Below are positions 1 through 10,449 of a stretch of 64,000 bases of DNA, in pieces. Under the pieces are notes generated by a model. The model was not told the origin of the DNA. It ran no database searches and was given only the letters and a program-made list of their open reading frames with translations. The stretch comes from Candidatus Sumerlaeaceae bacterium (GTDB lineage Bacteria; Sumerlaeota; Sumerlaeia; Sumerlaeales; Sumerlaeaceae): contig JAOAAY010000003.1 in the NCBI GenBank assembly GCA_026418615.1, forward strand, positions 1 to 64,000. Direction: 5' to 3'. Each line of letters starts with the position of its first letter. Position 1 is the first letter of the stretch. A program made the translations under genes and the position numbers.

Positions 1-778
1 TCATGCTCATGCCCTCGAAACCATAGGCCATCACTTGGAAGGACCAGCCCACTGTGAGCCAAATCGCCACGGTCTGCAGGGTGACGACAACCCAGGACCG
101 GGCATCGCGCAGCGAGGCAAAGCCGCGGGCGAAATTGTCCAGCAGCCGGACGAGCGCGTCTCGCAAATGACGGGGGACAAGCGGCACGCGTGCAATGACG
201 CCCTGCACGAGCCGGCGTGACGGCCCCCACATCATCAACACCGCTCCGATGCTCAATACTCCACACATCACGGCCAGTTTGTGCGCCAGCCCTTCGATGT
301 CAGCATGCGTGACCGTAAACTGTCCGTAGGAGATCGTAAACCCGGGGTCTATCCGGGTACTGGCCAAGGCTACAGGCAGCAAAACCAGCAGCACGACGGA
401 GTCAAAGATACGCTCGACAACGATTGTGGCGAACACAGCGGCAGCGGATAGCCTTTCTCCTCGCGCGAGAATATAAGCGCGAGCAAACTCGCCGAGCCGG
501 CCGGGGAAAATGCTGTTGATGCCAAATCCGGCCATCATGGGACCAAACAAGCGCCCGGCGGTGAAATTGCCCTCCGGCCGCATGAGCCAGCGCCACCGCA
601 CAGCGCGCAAGTACATGCTGAGAAAAGTGATGCCAACCACCGGGATGGCCCAAAGCCAGTTTACGGTTTGCAAGGCCTGAGCAAGGTCGGGGAGGCTGAC
701 GGGTCTCAGCGCCAGGTAAAGAAACAATGCGCTCAGCAGAAGGCCGATGCCGAGTTGAACTTTCCGATTCCGAATCAC
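1..778 (-). CDS. UPF0104 / lysylphosphatidylglycerol-synthase-TM-like (flippase-like) membrane protein, C-terminus cut by window edge
   Basis: Manual minus-strand translation from a GTG at 778: VIRNRKVQLGIGLLLSALFLYLALRPVSL...MYLRAVRWRWLMRPEG...GRLFGPMMAGFGINSIFPGRLGEFARAYILARGERLSAAAVFATIVVERIFD...; family motif (N/G)xxxPxRxGExxRA and VxERxxD; open to the window edge, so missing from the ORF track. Confidence 0.8.
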   Translation of the reverse strand, partial: MIRNRKVQLGIGLLLSALFLYLALRPVSLPDLAQALQTVNWLWAIPVVGITFLSMYLRAVRWRWLMRPEGNFTAGRLFGPMMAGFGINSIFPGRLGEFARAYILARGERLSAAAVFATIVVERIFDSVVLLVLLPVALASTRIDPGFTISYGQFTVTHADIEGLAHKLAVMCGVLSIGAVLMMWGPSRRLVQGVIARVPLVPRHLRDALVRLLDNFARGFASLRDARSWVVVTLQTVAIWLTVGWSFQVMAYGFEGMSM

Positions 779-855
779 ACTGGAGAAGGTTCAGCCCTGC
801 GCGCCCGAACACAAACGAAAAGAGCGCTGCGACAAACCGCAAAATTCGCTGACTG

Positions 856-1929
856 TCAGGCTGCCGGTTGCTGTTGGGTGGAGCAGTGGATGGTCCCGAG
901 TCCCCAAACAAGATCGGTGCAATGGATGCCCGTCACGGTGCGGTCCGGGAACAGCGCTGCGAGCGTATTGAGCGCCTCGCGGTCCCGAGGATCGTTGAAA
1001 GTCGGCACGAGCACGACACTGTTGGCAATGTAAAAGTTTGCATAACTGGCCGGCAGACGGACGCCGTCGCAAGTGATGGCACGCGGCATTGGCAACTCAA
1101 CGACCTCTAACGGGCGTCCGCTGCGAAGCCTGTGCGCTCGCAGCAGTGCAAGATTCTCAGCCAGTGGCTCATGGTTAATGTCGTCCGGATCGGGTTCTGT
1201 CACGATAACGACCTTGTCCGGGGCTACAAACCGGGCGAGGTCATCCACATGGCCGTGTGTATCGTCGCCGGCTATGCCGCGCTTAAGCCAGATCGTCTCT
1301 TCGACACCAAGGTATTGCGCGAAAACCTGCTCGATACCCTCGCGCGACAGCCCGGGATTTCGCTGCTGGACGGTGCTCAGCAGGCATTCCTCCGTAGTCA
1401 GCAGCAGCCCCTGACCATTGACATCAATACTGCCGCCCTCGAGCACCATCCTGCGGCCGGTCTCGGCGGCGATAGGCTGCGTGATCGGCACTCCGGCGCA
1501 GTGTGCCACGGCGGCGGCCACACGGCTGTCGCGTTGCCAGTTGCCGTAACGCGCCCACGCATTGAAACTCCAATCGAGGGCTGCGACTTCGCGTCGCGCG
1601 CCATCATCGCGCACCACAAAGGTCGGACCCGAATCGCGCAACCATGAGCGGTCCGTTGCCACATGGAAAAATTGGACATTTCCCAGGTCCACCCCACGGC
1701 GTGCCAAGACGCGACGGGCGCGGGTCTCCATGCGAGAGTCGTCCACCAGAATACAGACCTTTTCTGACCGCGCCAACCACCAAGTGATCTCTGCGAAGAC
1801 CCATGGGATAGGCGCGAACTTTCCCGGCCAGTCGGTCCGCTCGTGTGGCCAGGCCAGCCAGGTCGCCTCGTGGGGCTCCCATTCGGCAGGCATTCGCAAA
1901 CCGCGGGGGGAGGGGCTAAACGGCGGCAT
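856..1929 (-). CDS. aguA: agmatine deiminase (peptidyl-arginine deiminase family)
   Basis: MPAEWEPHEATWLAWPH, VLEGGSIDVNGQGLLLTTEECLL, GDDTHGHVDDLARF, C-terminal IHCSTQQQP; start placed at MPPFSPSPRG, overlapping the upstream stop. Confidence 0.93.
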   Translation of the reverse strand: MPPFSPSPRGLRMPAEWEPHEATWLAWPHERTDWPGKFAPIPWVFAEITWWLARSEKVCILVDDSRMETRARRVLARRGVDLGNVQFFHVATDRSWLRDSGPTFVVRDDGARREVAALDWSFNAWARYGNWQRDSRVAAAVAHCAGVPITQPIAAETGRRMVLEGGSIDVNGQGLLLTTEECLLSTVQQRNPGLSREGIEQVFAQYLGVEETIWLKRGIAGDDTHGHVDDLARFVAPDKVVIVTEPDPDDINHEPLAENLALLRAHRLRSGRPLEVVELPMPRAITCDGVRLPASYANFYIANSVVLVPTFNDPRDREALNTLAALFPDRTVTGIHCTDLVWGLGTIHCSTQQQPAA

Positions 1930-3664
1930 GTTGCGGCACTCCGAGATCAATATGGACAGTAGTCGTTCCCGCCCCGTTGCGCACAGGCACAAACACCACG
2001 ACTGAGTCCCGAATAAGAAGCGCCTGCCGGCGACGCTCAGGCGAGGGGCGCGCCAGGGCGTCGCCGAGAACATGCCAGAAAACAACCGGCACGGGCGCAG
2101 TCAGGTCCGGCGCTGTCACAGCCGCTTGCAGGACAAGATGCGCACCTTGGAAGGCGATATTGTAAAGAGTGACAGTGACCTCGCGCCGGAGGTCACGCTC
2201 GGGGTACACATCCGTCTCCGCTACGGGGTGCTGCGCGCCGTAGTCAAAGAATCGCCTCGGCAGGGGCTCCCCGTCGCTAACATACCACATAGCCGATGAG
2301 TCGTAATATAAAATGGCTGGCGGATAGGTTTCGCCGCCGGCCGGCCAGTCGGCCGGTTTGCGCACTCCGGCGTACCAGACGACTCTGTCGTGACAACGCA
2401 GGAGATCAGGCATCCAGAGGGCTTGGGCGGGATGGGAATCGGCCCCGTAACGCAGCGACAGCCATTCGGCCACCTCCCCGATGGTAGCCGGGGTTGTTTG
2501 TCCTGCCGTGGCGTCAAGGAAGCGCCGAAGCAGGTCAGCGTTTTCAGGAAAATGGCAGTCATGATCTTCCTGATGAATCAGGAAACAGAAATAATCGTTC
2601 AGACCATCCCCGGCATGGGCTGGCCCGGCCGAGAAATTCGCGCGGTAGGCACTTAGCAAGTCGCTCCAATAGTCGGGCTGTTCAAACATGATGCGGGAAT
2701 TTCGCATGTCGTCCGGATCGGTGGAAAAAATGACCGCCCCGCCGGGGCCGTCATCCGGCGAGCGCAGCGACAACATGGCATCGCGGGTTGTCCATTGAAA
2801 CATCCAAGGGCCCGGCCCCCCGTTGGCGGGGATGCGGTAATTGCGCAGCGATGCCCTGTAAGTATCCCATGGGCACCCGCGGTGATACATGCTCGTATCG
2901 CAGGTGCGGTGATCGAAACCCATGCCCCACAGGGCGCAAGCGCCGAGATCCCGGGCCGCTTCAGTGAAATGCCCGCCGACACTTCCCACGAACTGATCCA
3001 CGCCGATCGTATCCGTGAAAAAATCGAAACATGACTCGGTGGCCGACTTGCAGTGTTCCAGTAAATCGAGGGTTTCTGCGGCCGAGCGCTCGGTGTTATA
3101 ATTCACTGCATTATGGTGGATGCGGCTCGGAGGCAGAACTCCGTACTCGTCGCCAAACTCCGTCCGCCAGCGCGAGATGTCTGCGGCGGCCTTGCGCGCC
3201 ACGCGGTCGTCGATCAGCCAGGTTACCGGAAGATTGCGCATGTGACACATCCGCTCCAGTTGGCGCAGTTTCGGCCAGGCATCACCTTCGAGAACGAGAT
3301 TCTCCGGTCCTCCTCCAAACAAATATCCGTACGGATCAAATCCGACATGGTGGTTGCTGGACAAAACGAGGCACAGAAAAAACTCGCGCGGGCGGAAAAC
3401 CGCCACCGGCACTTCGCGCGGCACCCCGTTGACTTGCAGGCGTGCCACCCCGCGACCGGGCGCGACAGCCTCCAGCGGTAAAGCCCATTCCTGCCATCGT
3501 GAAGATCGCATCGGCAAGGCGGTCACCTCGGCTGTCGTGCGGGCTGGCGGAGCCACACACTGGGGCAGGCTGACAATCCGGACATTTGGCCGCCGGGACC
3601 GGGAAGGGGTCCGTATGCGGAGAGAGCAAGGCTGGCCGGCGATCCCAACGACTTTGGGCGGCAT
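1916..3664 (-). CDS. conserved hypothetical protein, possibly polysaccharide-deacetylase-like (NodB-like) fold
   Basis: Long ORF overlapping the aguA start by 14 nt; N-terminal 'PVTWLIDDRVARKAAADISRWRTEFGDEYGV' resembles a deacetylase-like barrel; start uncertain. Confidence 0.6.
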   Translation of the reverse strand: MPPKVVGIAGQPCSLRIRTPSRSRRPNVRIVSLPQCVAPPARTTAEVTALPMRSSRWQEWALPLEAVAPGRGVARLQVNGVPREVPVAVFRPREFFLCLVLSSNHHVGFDPYGYLFGGGPENLVLEGDAWPKLRQLERMCHMRNLPVTWLIDDRVARKAAADISRWRTEFGDEYGVLPPSRIHHNAVNYNTERSAAETLDLLEHCKSATESCFDFFTDTIGVDQFVGSVGGHFTEAARDLGACALWGMGFDHRTCDTSMYHRGCPWDTYRASLRNYRIPANGGPGPWMFQWTTRDAMLSLRSPDDGPGGAVIFSTDPDDMRNSRIMFEQPDYWSDLLSAYRANFSAGPAHAGDGLNDYFCFLIHQEDHDCHFPENADLLRRFLDATAGQTTPATIGEVAEWLSLRYGADSHPAQALWMPDLLRCHDRVVWYAGVRKPADWPAGGETYPPAILYYDSSAMWYVSDGEPLPRRFFDYGAQHPVAETDVYPERDLRREVTVTLYNIAFQGAHLVLQAAVTAPDLTAPVPVVFWHVLGDALARPSPERRRQALLIRDSVVVFVPVRNGAGTTTVHIDLGVPQHAAV

Positions 3665-3711
3665 GAGCGTTGCGAGGCGCCTTGGGCGCTGAATCAAGGT
3701 ACTGCCGCGGG

Positions 3712-5085
3712 TTAGCGCTTGCCGGAGGCCGGCTTTTTCATCTCGCAATCCATGTTCCGGATCACGAGTCCGCTGATGATTTTAGGATGAAAATAAGTGG
3801 ACTTGTGCGGCATTTTGATGCCGGCTTTCACAATTTCCGTCACCTGGTCCATGGGCGTCGCGTTCATGATGAATGCCAAACCCGCCTTGCGGCTCTTGAG
3901 AAGGTCGAACACGCGCTTCACATCCCGCACATAAAAGCATTCGTCCTCCTCCAGTTCGAACTCGGGATTCCCCACGAACACATGGTTGAGGATGTAATGA
4001 TGAAGCACCGTCACATCGAGGCGCTTCACGGGCTCCTGCAACTCGTCGTCGTCTACCAGGTCAACCGGGGATACGCCCTTCTTGAGCGTCAGGTATTTGA
4101 CCTTGCCGTCGGCCGACACCATGCCGAAGGCCATGCTTTTCTTGCCGAGTTTCTCAACGGTTTCGATGACCTTGCGTCCGTCGGTGTCCGGCTTGGCGAG
4201 GTCCACCTTGTCGTCCTTGAGGTCAAAGTTCTCCTTCAGTTCGGCAATGACTTCCTTCATATTGATGTCTGACATAAAACTGCGCGACAGCACCCTGTGG
4301 GTTGGCAGAATGACCAGTCCGTCCTGCTCGGCATTGGTCAGGTACATCATCATGTAGTCGAACGGCTGATTGCCGTCGCGACGGCCTGTGGCCTCGCGCA
4401 TCTCGTTTCGGAAGTTAATAGCCGTCTCGTAGCGGTGGTGTCCGTCGGCAATGAACAGTTGGCGCGACTGCATGGCCTCGCGCAGTCGCACCAGAAAATC
4501 CCTTTTCTGAACCACCCATAGGCGGTGGATCACGCCGTCGTCGTCCGTGACTTCCTCCCAGGGCTTGTCGGTCATGCGCTCGCTCACCATGCTCATGACC
4601 TCGTTTTTGGGGTCGTTGAAGATGACAAAGATGGCGCTCAAGTTGGCGTGGGTGGCGCGCAGCAGTTTCAGGCGGTCGGCCTTGGGTCCGGCAAAGGTCT
4701 GCTCATGTGCCCGGATACGGCCGCTGGCGTAGTCTTCGAGTTTGACAAGTGCAAAAAAGCCCCGGCGGCGCTTGATCTCACCCGAAGGCATTTTGAACTC
4801 CTGCTCGTAACAGTAGATTGCCGGCTTCTCGTCCTCGATCAGGATGCCGTCGCTGCGCCACGCTTTCAGGGTATTGGCCGCCCGGACATACTTGTTGGAG
4901 AAATTGTCGTCGCCGGCCTCATCCTTGCCCAAAATGAGTCGCACGACATTGTTCTCGTGGCGTGCGTACAACTCGTCCTGCATCTCGGGCGAGATGACAT
5001 CGTACGGCGGCGCAAGCACACACGACAGGTTGCCGATCAACTGCGAATTGTAACGGGTTCCGATGAATGGGAGAATGTCCGCCAT
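3712..5085 (-). CDS. DUF1015 family protein
   Basis: MADILPFIGTRYN...LAPPYDVISPEMQDELYARHENNVVRLILG...; LFIADGHHRYETAINFRNEM. Confidence 0.9.
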   Translation of the reverse strand: MADILPFIGTRYNSQLIGNLSCVLAPPYDVISPEMQDELYARHENNVVRLILGKDEAGDDNFSNKYVRAANTLKAWRSDGILIEDEKPAIYCYEQEFKMPSGEIKRRRGFFALVKLEDYASGRIRAHEQTFAGPKADRLKLLRATHANLSAIFVIFNDPKNEVMSMVSERMTDKPWEEVTDDDGVIHRLWVVQKRDFLVRLREAMQSRQLFIADGHHRYETAINFRNEMREATGRRDGNQPFDYMMMYLTNAEQDGLVILPTHRVLSRSFMSDINMKEVIAELKENFDLKDDKVDLAKPDTDGRKVIETVEKLGKKSMAFGMVSADGKVKYLTLKKGVSPVDLVDDDELQEPVKRLDVTVLHHYILNHVFVGNPEFELEEDECFYVRDVKRVFDLLKSRKAGLAFIMNATPMDQVTEIVKAGIKMPHKSTYFHPKIISGLVIRNMDCEMKKPASGKR

Positions 5086-5182
5086 GGGACAGAAAACACC
5101 TCTACATATTGCAATATGACTGAAGGTCTTTCGCCGGCACGGCGCGTGTCAACAGGGGAAAAAGATTGTGCCCGGGCCGTCG

Positions 5183-6528
5183 CTATTCCTCCGCCAGAAT
5201 CCGGTTGGCCCTAAGGACTGCGCGTTTCAAAGCGACGGATGTCATTTCGCCGTTGACTGAAATCTCCCGCATGGCGGTGCGCACAGCCCCCTTCGTAATT
5301 TCCGTGTTGGGCATGAGAGGCAGCGGTTTTGCCTGCTCAATGGCCTGACGGACAACATCATAGATGCACTGGCCGCCAAAGTAGGGATCTCGTTGCTGAA
5401 AGACCGGATCGCTCCATGCGGAGACCATCGGCGGCGGACTGCCGACGCGCCGGAAATAGTTGAGCGCGAACCGGTCCGTGGCCATGTACCGGATCAGTTC
5501 CATGGCGGCCTCCTTGTTGGGCGCATTGTATGGAACGGCCAGACACGCCCCGCCGAGGCCGCACGGTGGCAATCCGGGTTCGCGCCGCGGGAAGAGGGCC
5601 ACTCTCCAACGCCCGGCAAGTTCCGGAGCCTTTGTAGCCAGCAGTTTCGCGTACCACGGCCCCGAGATGTTGGCCGCAGCGCGGCCGGTCTTATAGAGCA
5701 CGATGGGGTCTTCCATCGTGCTGCGGGACCATCGAATGGCGATATCCGAGCGGAGCAGGTCGGCGAAGAACTCGAAAGCGGCCGCCGATTCGGGTTCGTC
5801 AAAAACGGCACGGCGCATGGTCTGGTCGAGAAACCGTCCACCGGATGAGGGGAGAAACGCCATGCTCATGGGTACCGGATCTTCCGGGTCCAGATACAGC
5901 AACCTCACCCCTGACGCTTGAGGTGTTTGGCTATCGCGAAGGGCCTGCCCCAGCCGGCGGAACTCGGACCAGGTTTCGGGGAATCTGTCCATCCCGAGGT
6001 TACGCATGGCGGGTTCGAGCAGGTCGGCCCGGTAAAACACCAGCATCATATCCAGATCCAGAGGAATGCCGTACTGGCGCATCGGCCCGCGCCAACCGGG
6101 TTTGTCGCGTCTGACTTCGGGGAATTGATAAGTTCCGAGTGTCGCCGGAAAATAGCGCGCGAAAAACTCCGGTCCGAGATGTTTGTCCAAGGGTTCCAAG
6201 CCCCCCGCGCTTGCAAGGCCGCCAGTCCATTCGGAACTGCCGACAATCACATCGGGCACATTGGATTGGGCGGCAATGGCCCACAGCGTTTTCTGCTGCA
6301 GGCTCTCCCACGGCACCGTTTGTACCTCGACGCGAATGTGCGGAAACTGATCCTCAAACTCGCTTTTAAGTTCACGCATCGTCTGGGCCGGGGTGGCAAA
6401 GGCCCAAAAAGAGACGACAGTCGTGGTGTCCCGGCCCGAGATGGGCGCGAGAACATTGACGCGCTCCGAGATGAAGAACACAATCAGAGCGATGACGATG
6501 AGTAGCAATGGTCCTGCGCGGCCCATGA
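5183..6528 (-). CDS. ABC transporter extracellular sugar-binding protein (family 1 SBP)
   Basis: N-terminal TM segment then VVSFWAFATPAQTMRELKSEFEDQFPHIRVEVQTVPWESLQQK, YGIPLDLDMMLVFYRADLL, SGPWYAKLL. Confidence 0.85.
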
Positions 6529-6560
6529 CGCAGGGTGTGGTAAGGCGCTTTGAGGTCCCC

Positions 6561-7397
6561 GTGAAGCGAAATCCAGCATTACAAACAAACACCGTTCAGA
6601 CGATCGTTGGGGTTGACTTCAGCGGCGCGAGCGATGCCGGCCGCCATATTTGGATTTGCAGCGCCCGCCCGCGCGATCATGACCTTATCATCGAACAAGT
6701 GCAACCAGCCGAAACACTCTGCGGCGGGTCTTACGCCCGCGACGCCGCCTTAGCCGCCCTGCGCGAGTATTTATCAGGCAGGAGTGGTGTCTTAGCCGGG
6801 CTCGATTTTCCGTTCAGTCTGCCGGCGGCCATAATTGGGGAGTCCTCGTACCGGGCGTTTGTGTCAGGGTTTGCCGCCAAATATGGTTCTGCAGAGGCCT
6901 TTTATGCGGCATGCCGCCGTGCCGGGCGCGGTCGGGAGTTGAAACGAGCCACAGACATTGAGGCAGGCGCCCCATTTGCCCCGGCCAATTTGCGGATGTT
7001 CCGGCAAACCTTTTACGGAATCCGCGATATCCTTGCGCCGCTGATTGCCAGCGGCGGCGTGTGCGTCGTGCCCATGATGGCAGCCCGTCGTGATCGCGCG
7101 ATCCTGATTGAGATTTGCCCTGCCGTATTCTTGAGGCGCCTCGGGCTTTACAGTCCTTATAAAGGTCCCGCCTCACGGGCGCGATCGGCTCGTTCCTCGC
7201 TGCTCGACGCGCTGCGCGCACGCTTCCGACTCGGCGGTCTGACGCAACCGATACGGCGGTTGATTGTGGGGCAAACCCAAGGTGACGCGCTGGACAGCGT
7301 GCTGGCAGCGGTTGCGACTTTTAGTGCCTGGCGCGAAGGCCGGCTTGGCATGGCTCCCCGAGGCGACTTACGCCAAATCGAGGGCGAGATTTTTTAG
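6561..7397 (+). CDS. DUF429 family protein (predicted RNase H-like fold)
   Basis: IVGVDFSGASDAGRHIWICSA..., AGLDFPFSLPA, LIEICPAVFLRRLGL, GDALDSVLAAVATF; GTG start at 6561, divergent from SBP gene. Confidence 0.75.
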   Translation: MKRNPALQTNTVQTIVGVDFSGASDAGRHIWICSARPRDHDLIIEQVQPAETLCGGSYARDAALAALREYLSGRSGVLAGLDFPFSLPAAIIGESSYRAFVSGFAAKYGSAEAFYAACRRAGRGRELKRATDIEAGAPFAPANLRMFRQTFYGIRDILAPLIASGGVCVVPMMAARRDRAILIEICPAVFLRRLGLYSPYKGPASRARSARSSLLDALRARFRLGGLTQPIRRLIVGQTQGDALDSVLAAVATFSAWREGRLGMAPRGDLRQIEGEIF

Positions 7398-7497
7398 GCC
7401 GCCGCGGCGGCGCATTGCCGATGTCGCGAGAAGAGGCGTTTGTAATTGTCTATGGGTGCTTTTAGTGTCAGCATGATGGGGTGCAGACAGGCTAAGC

Positions 7498-8637
7498 ATG
7501 AGCGAGAGTTTCTATAACATACTCGGTGTGTCCGAGAGCGCTTCTCAGGAGGAGATCAAGCGGGCTTACAGGCAACTCGCCAAGAAGTACCACCCGGACA
7601 AAAACCGGGGAAACAAGCGCGCAGAGGAACGCTTCAAGCAGATTAGCGAGGCCTATAATGTCCTAAGCGATCCGGCCAAGAGGGCACAGTACGATGAGAT
7701 GCGCCGAGGGTTCCGGCGTGGCGCAGGCGCAACTCACGCTTGGGGCACGACCGGCGGCGGTGCCCAAGGTTTTTCGTTCGAAGATCTCGGGGGATTTTCC
7801 GGATTTCAGGATGTTTTCGAGGAAATCTTCCGGCGCAGCCAATCGCGAAGAACCCGCGCGGCTGGCGACTGGGACTTTTCGTCGTTCGGGGAAGATGACA
7901 CTCGGTCGGAGGGCGAGCGGGGCGCCGACCTCGAGATCAGTATCAGCATCCCGTTCGCGACCGCCATGCAGGGCGGACATCATCGCCTGCGGTACAACCG
8001 TCCGGTTGTTTGCTCCAACTGCCGCGGAAGCGGGGGACAACCCGGCGGCGGCATATCCGATTGTGTCGAGTGCGGAGGTCGGGGCACCGTCGTTGTCTCG
8101 CGAGGCGGCTTTACGGTGCAGCGCCTCTGTAGGCGCTGTGGCGGCCGCGGCCGGGTGATAACCCGTCCGTGCGTTGTCTGCGCCGGCGCGGGAACAGTGC
8201 AGAAAGAGCGGACGCTCACCGTGAAAATTCCTGCCGGCATCCGGGATGGTCAGACAATTCGACTTGCCGGCGAGGGAGCGGCCGGGCCACGCGACGGCAC
8301 CGCTGGCGACCTGCTTCTGCGCGTGCATGTCGAGCCAGATCCGCGGTTTCGCATCGAAGATGGCTTATTGGTCACCGATGTGACCATACCCCTCGAAATG
8401 GCTGTTCTTGGCGGAACGGCCTCCGTGGACACTCCCGATGGCCAGGTCCAATTACGAATTCCGGCCGGAACGCAGAGCGATACCATGTTTCGCCTAAAAG
8501 GACGCGGCCTTGGGGGGCGGGGTGAGCACGGAGATCTTCATGTGCGGGTTCGCGTGGACATTCCGCGGCGCCTGACTGCTCGCCAGCGCGAGATGTTTGA
8601 GGCTTTCGCGCGGGAGATGAAGACGGCAGGACGGTAA
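7498..8637 (+). CDS. dnaJ: chaperone protein DnaJ
   Basis: J-domain with HPD ([11 protein letters not shown]), four CxxCxGxG-type zinc-finger repeats, C-terminal substrate-binding domain. Confidence 0.95.
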   Translation: MSESFYNILGVSESASQEEIKRAYRQLAKKYHPDKNRGNKRAEERFKQISEAYNVLSDPAKRAQYDEMRRGFRRGAGATHAWGTTGGGAQGFSFEDLGGFSGFQDVFEEIFRRSQSRRTRAAGDWDFSSFGEDDTRSEGERGADLEISISIPFATAMQGGHHRLRYNRPVVCSNCRGSGGQPGGGISDCVECGGRGTVVVSRGGFTVQRLCRRCGGRGRVITRPCVVCAGAGTVQKERTLTVKIPAGIRDGQTIRLAGEGAAGPRDGTAGDLLLRVHVEPDPRFRIEDGLLVTDVTIPLEMAVLGGTASVDTPDGQVQLRIPAGTQSDTMFRLKGRGLGGRGEHGDLHVRVRVDIPRRLTARQREMFEAFAREMKTAGR

Positions 8638-8642
8638 TCGCT

Positions 8643-9767
8643 TCATCCGAGGGCTCGCCGATATGCGGCGAGCGTCAACGACGCCGTGGTCTCCCATGAA
8701 AACCGTTGCTCATTGGCTCTGCCGGCGTCCACGAGCCGCCGCGTCTGGTCCGGATCGTCCAGCACCGCCGACAGGGCAGCATGCAGTTCTCTCTCGCTGC
8801 GGGGGTCAAAGTAGCGCGCGCCCTGGCCTGCAACCTCAGGAATACAGGACGCGTTGGATGCCAGCACTGGAATGCCAACACGCTGAGCCTCGAGCGGTGG
8901 CAGACCGAAACCCTCGTACAGAGAGGGAAAGATAAGTGCCTCAGCCGCAGCGTAGAGTCCCGGCAGTCGGGCATGCTCGAGGTACGGTAAAACCCGGACC
9001 GCACCCGGTTTGGCACCCGATTCGACCGCCAGGCGCGCAAGCAAAATGCCCCCCCTCTTATCGGGACCACAAAGGACTAGAGCGGGGGCCTCGGGGCCTT
9101 GCCGTTGACTCCAGCGGGCGAAGCCCCGCACGAGGAACTCAAAATTCTTGTGGGGCTTGTAAACCCCGACAGCGAGGAAAAAACGGGGCGGCAATGCGAG
9201 GTCATGGCGCAAGCGGGCTATGGCTTCGGCTGGCGGGCGCTGAAACCCGCGGGCGACAGCATTGGGTGTCACGAGAATCCTTTCCTCGGGAATGCGCAAA
9301 TGCTGCGCAATGTCGCGACGGCTCCACTCGCTGACGGTCAAGACTGCGGTCGCCCGGGTAGCGGCGTGTTGCAGCATACTGCGGCTGATCGCGCGCTTCA
9401 GGCGCGAGCCGAGGACCTCCGGCATGAGCAAGTGAATCAGATCATGAATCGTAACCACGAATCGGGTCCTCACCACGCGCGGGACATTGTAGTGCGGAAA
9501 ATGCAGCAGGGCGGCTCGCCTCGGGATCGGAAACAGAAATTGTTCGCGCAGGCTGTAAATCGGCGCGCTGAACGGAACAACAACCTCGGCCTCAACCAAT
9601 TCCGGGCAGCCGGCGATCTTGACGGGGTCGCCTATAAGCCCGATTGGGGCGATATCATCCGGGACGCCGATCTCCCTCATCCCCCCGATCAGGCCGCGAA
9701 TGTAGGTTCCAATTCCTGAGTGACCGGCCATGCGAACATCAATGGCCACACGGGGCGATCTGGACAT
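8643..9767 (-). CDS. glycosyltransferase family 4/1
   Basis: MSRSPRVAIDVRMAGHSGIGTYIRGLIGGM..., FFLAVGVYKPHKNFEFLVRGF, ALIFPSLYEGFGLPPLEAQRVGIPVLASNASCIPEVAG. Confidence 0.93.
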   Translation of the reverse strand: MSRSPRVAIDVRMAGHSGIGTYIRGLIGGMREIGVPDDIAPIGLIGDPVKIAGCPELVEAEVVVPFSAPIYSLREQFLFPIPRRAALLHFPHYNVPRVVRTRFVVTIHDLIHLLMPEVLGSRLKRAISRSMLQHAATRATAVLTVSEWSRRDIAQHLRIPEERILVTPNAVARGFQRPPAEAIARLRHDLALPPRFFLAVGVYKPHKNFEFLVRGFARWSQRQGPEAPALVLCGPDKRGGILLARLAVESGAKPGAVRVLPYLEHARLPGLYAAAEALIFPSLYEGFGLPPLEAQRVGIPVLASNASCIPEVAGQGARYFDPRSERELHAALSAVLDDPDQTRRLVDAGRANEQRFSWETTASLTLAAYRRALG

Positions 9768-9886
9768 GGCTCCAAGGGGCGTCATCTCGACATGGCAAAC
9801 ATAAGCCGCACGGGAGCACTGTCCAGCCGCTTCGGCAACCCAAGACGAGGAGTACTTGACGACGGCCCGTACAGGTCTCACAAACG

Positions 9887-10186
9887 GTGGTTATGAAAAG
9901 CAAAACATGGGTTGGGCTTACCGTTCGGACGGGTATGGACCATGAGGAGTGGTTCGGGGAACTGGAGGGCACTCTCGAACAATTTTTCGGCAAGCCGGAC
10001 AATGCATTTGTTCGGCTGGATAATGTCGTGTGGTTGGAGGGGCGCGACGAGTTCGAGGAGCCGCGGATTGTGCGCAATACGGATAGCGAGTTGCCGTTCG
10101 AGCATTACATCTATGTGCGCAAAAGCGATATCATGATTGTGCGTCCGCTGCGGTACGCCATCAATCCGCCAGATGTGGTGGACTAA
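9887..10186 (+). CDS. small hypothetical protein
   Basis: 99-aa ORF in an intergenic slot with no competing coding frame; acidic, charged composition. Confidence 0.55.
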   Translation: MVMKSKTWVGLTVRTGMDHEEWFGELEGTLEQFFGKPDNAFVRLDNVVWLEGRDEFEEPRIVRNTDSELPFEHYIYVRKSDIMIVRPLRYAINPPDVVD

Positions 10187-10449
10187 GCGGGGTTCTGGAT
10201 CATAGCCGTCCCCCGGCGCAAAAGGAAACATTTTGCCGCGTTTGGGCGTCTGACTCAGGACATGGTGCTGGCTCGGGGTCAGGTGCGGGGGGCTTTGCTG
10301 GCACTAGCCATGCTTTTGGTGCTTTGCACTGTTTTAAGACCAGACAAGGCTTGCTTTCTTCCCTAACGGCAGGCCTCGTGTGGTGCGAAATCTTGCGGTC
10401 GTTAGCGATTGAAACGAAACGACTTGAAAGAGAGGGGTTCCAGCCTGCC

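Noticed and set aside
402-911. 169-aa ORF 'MFGDSGPSTAPPNSN...'
   Set aside because: Out of frame with the UPF0104-like gene read on the same strand; composition not protein-like.
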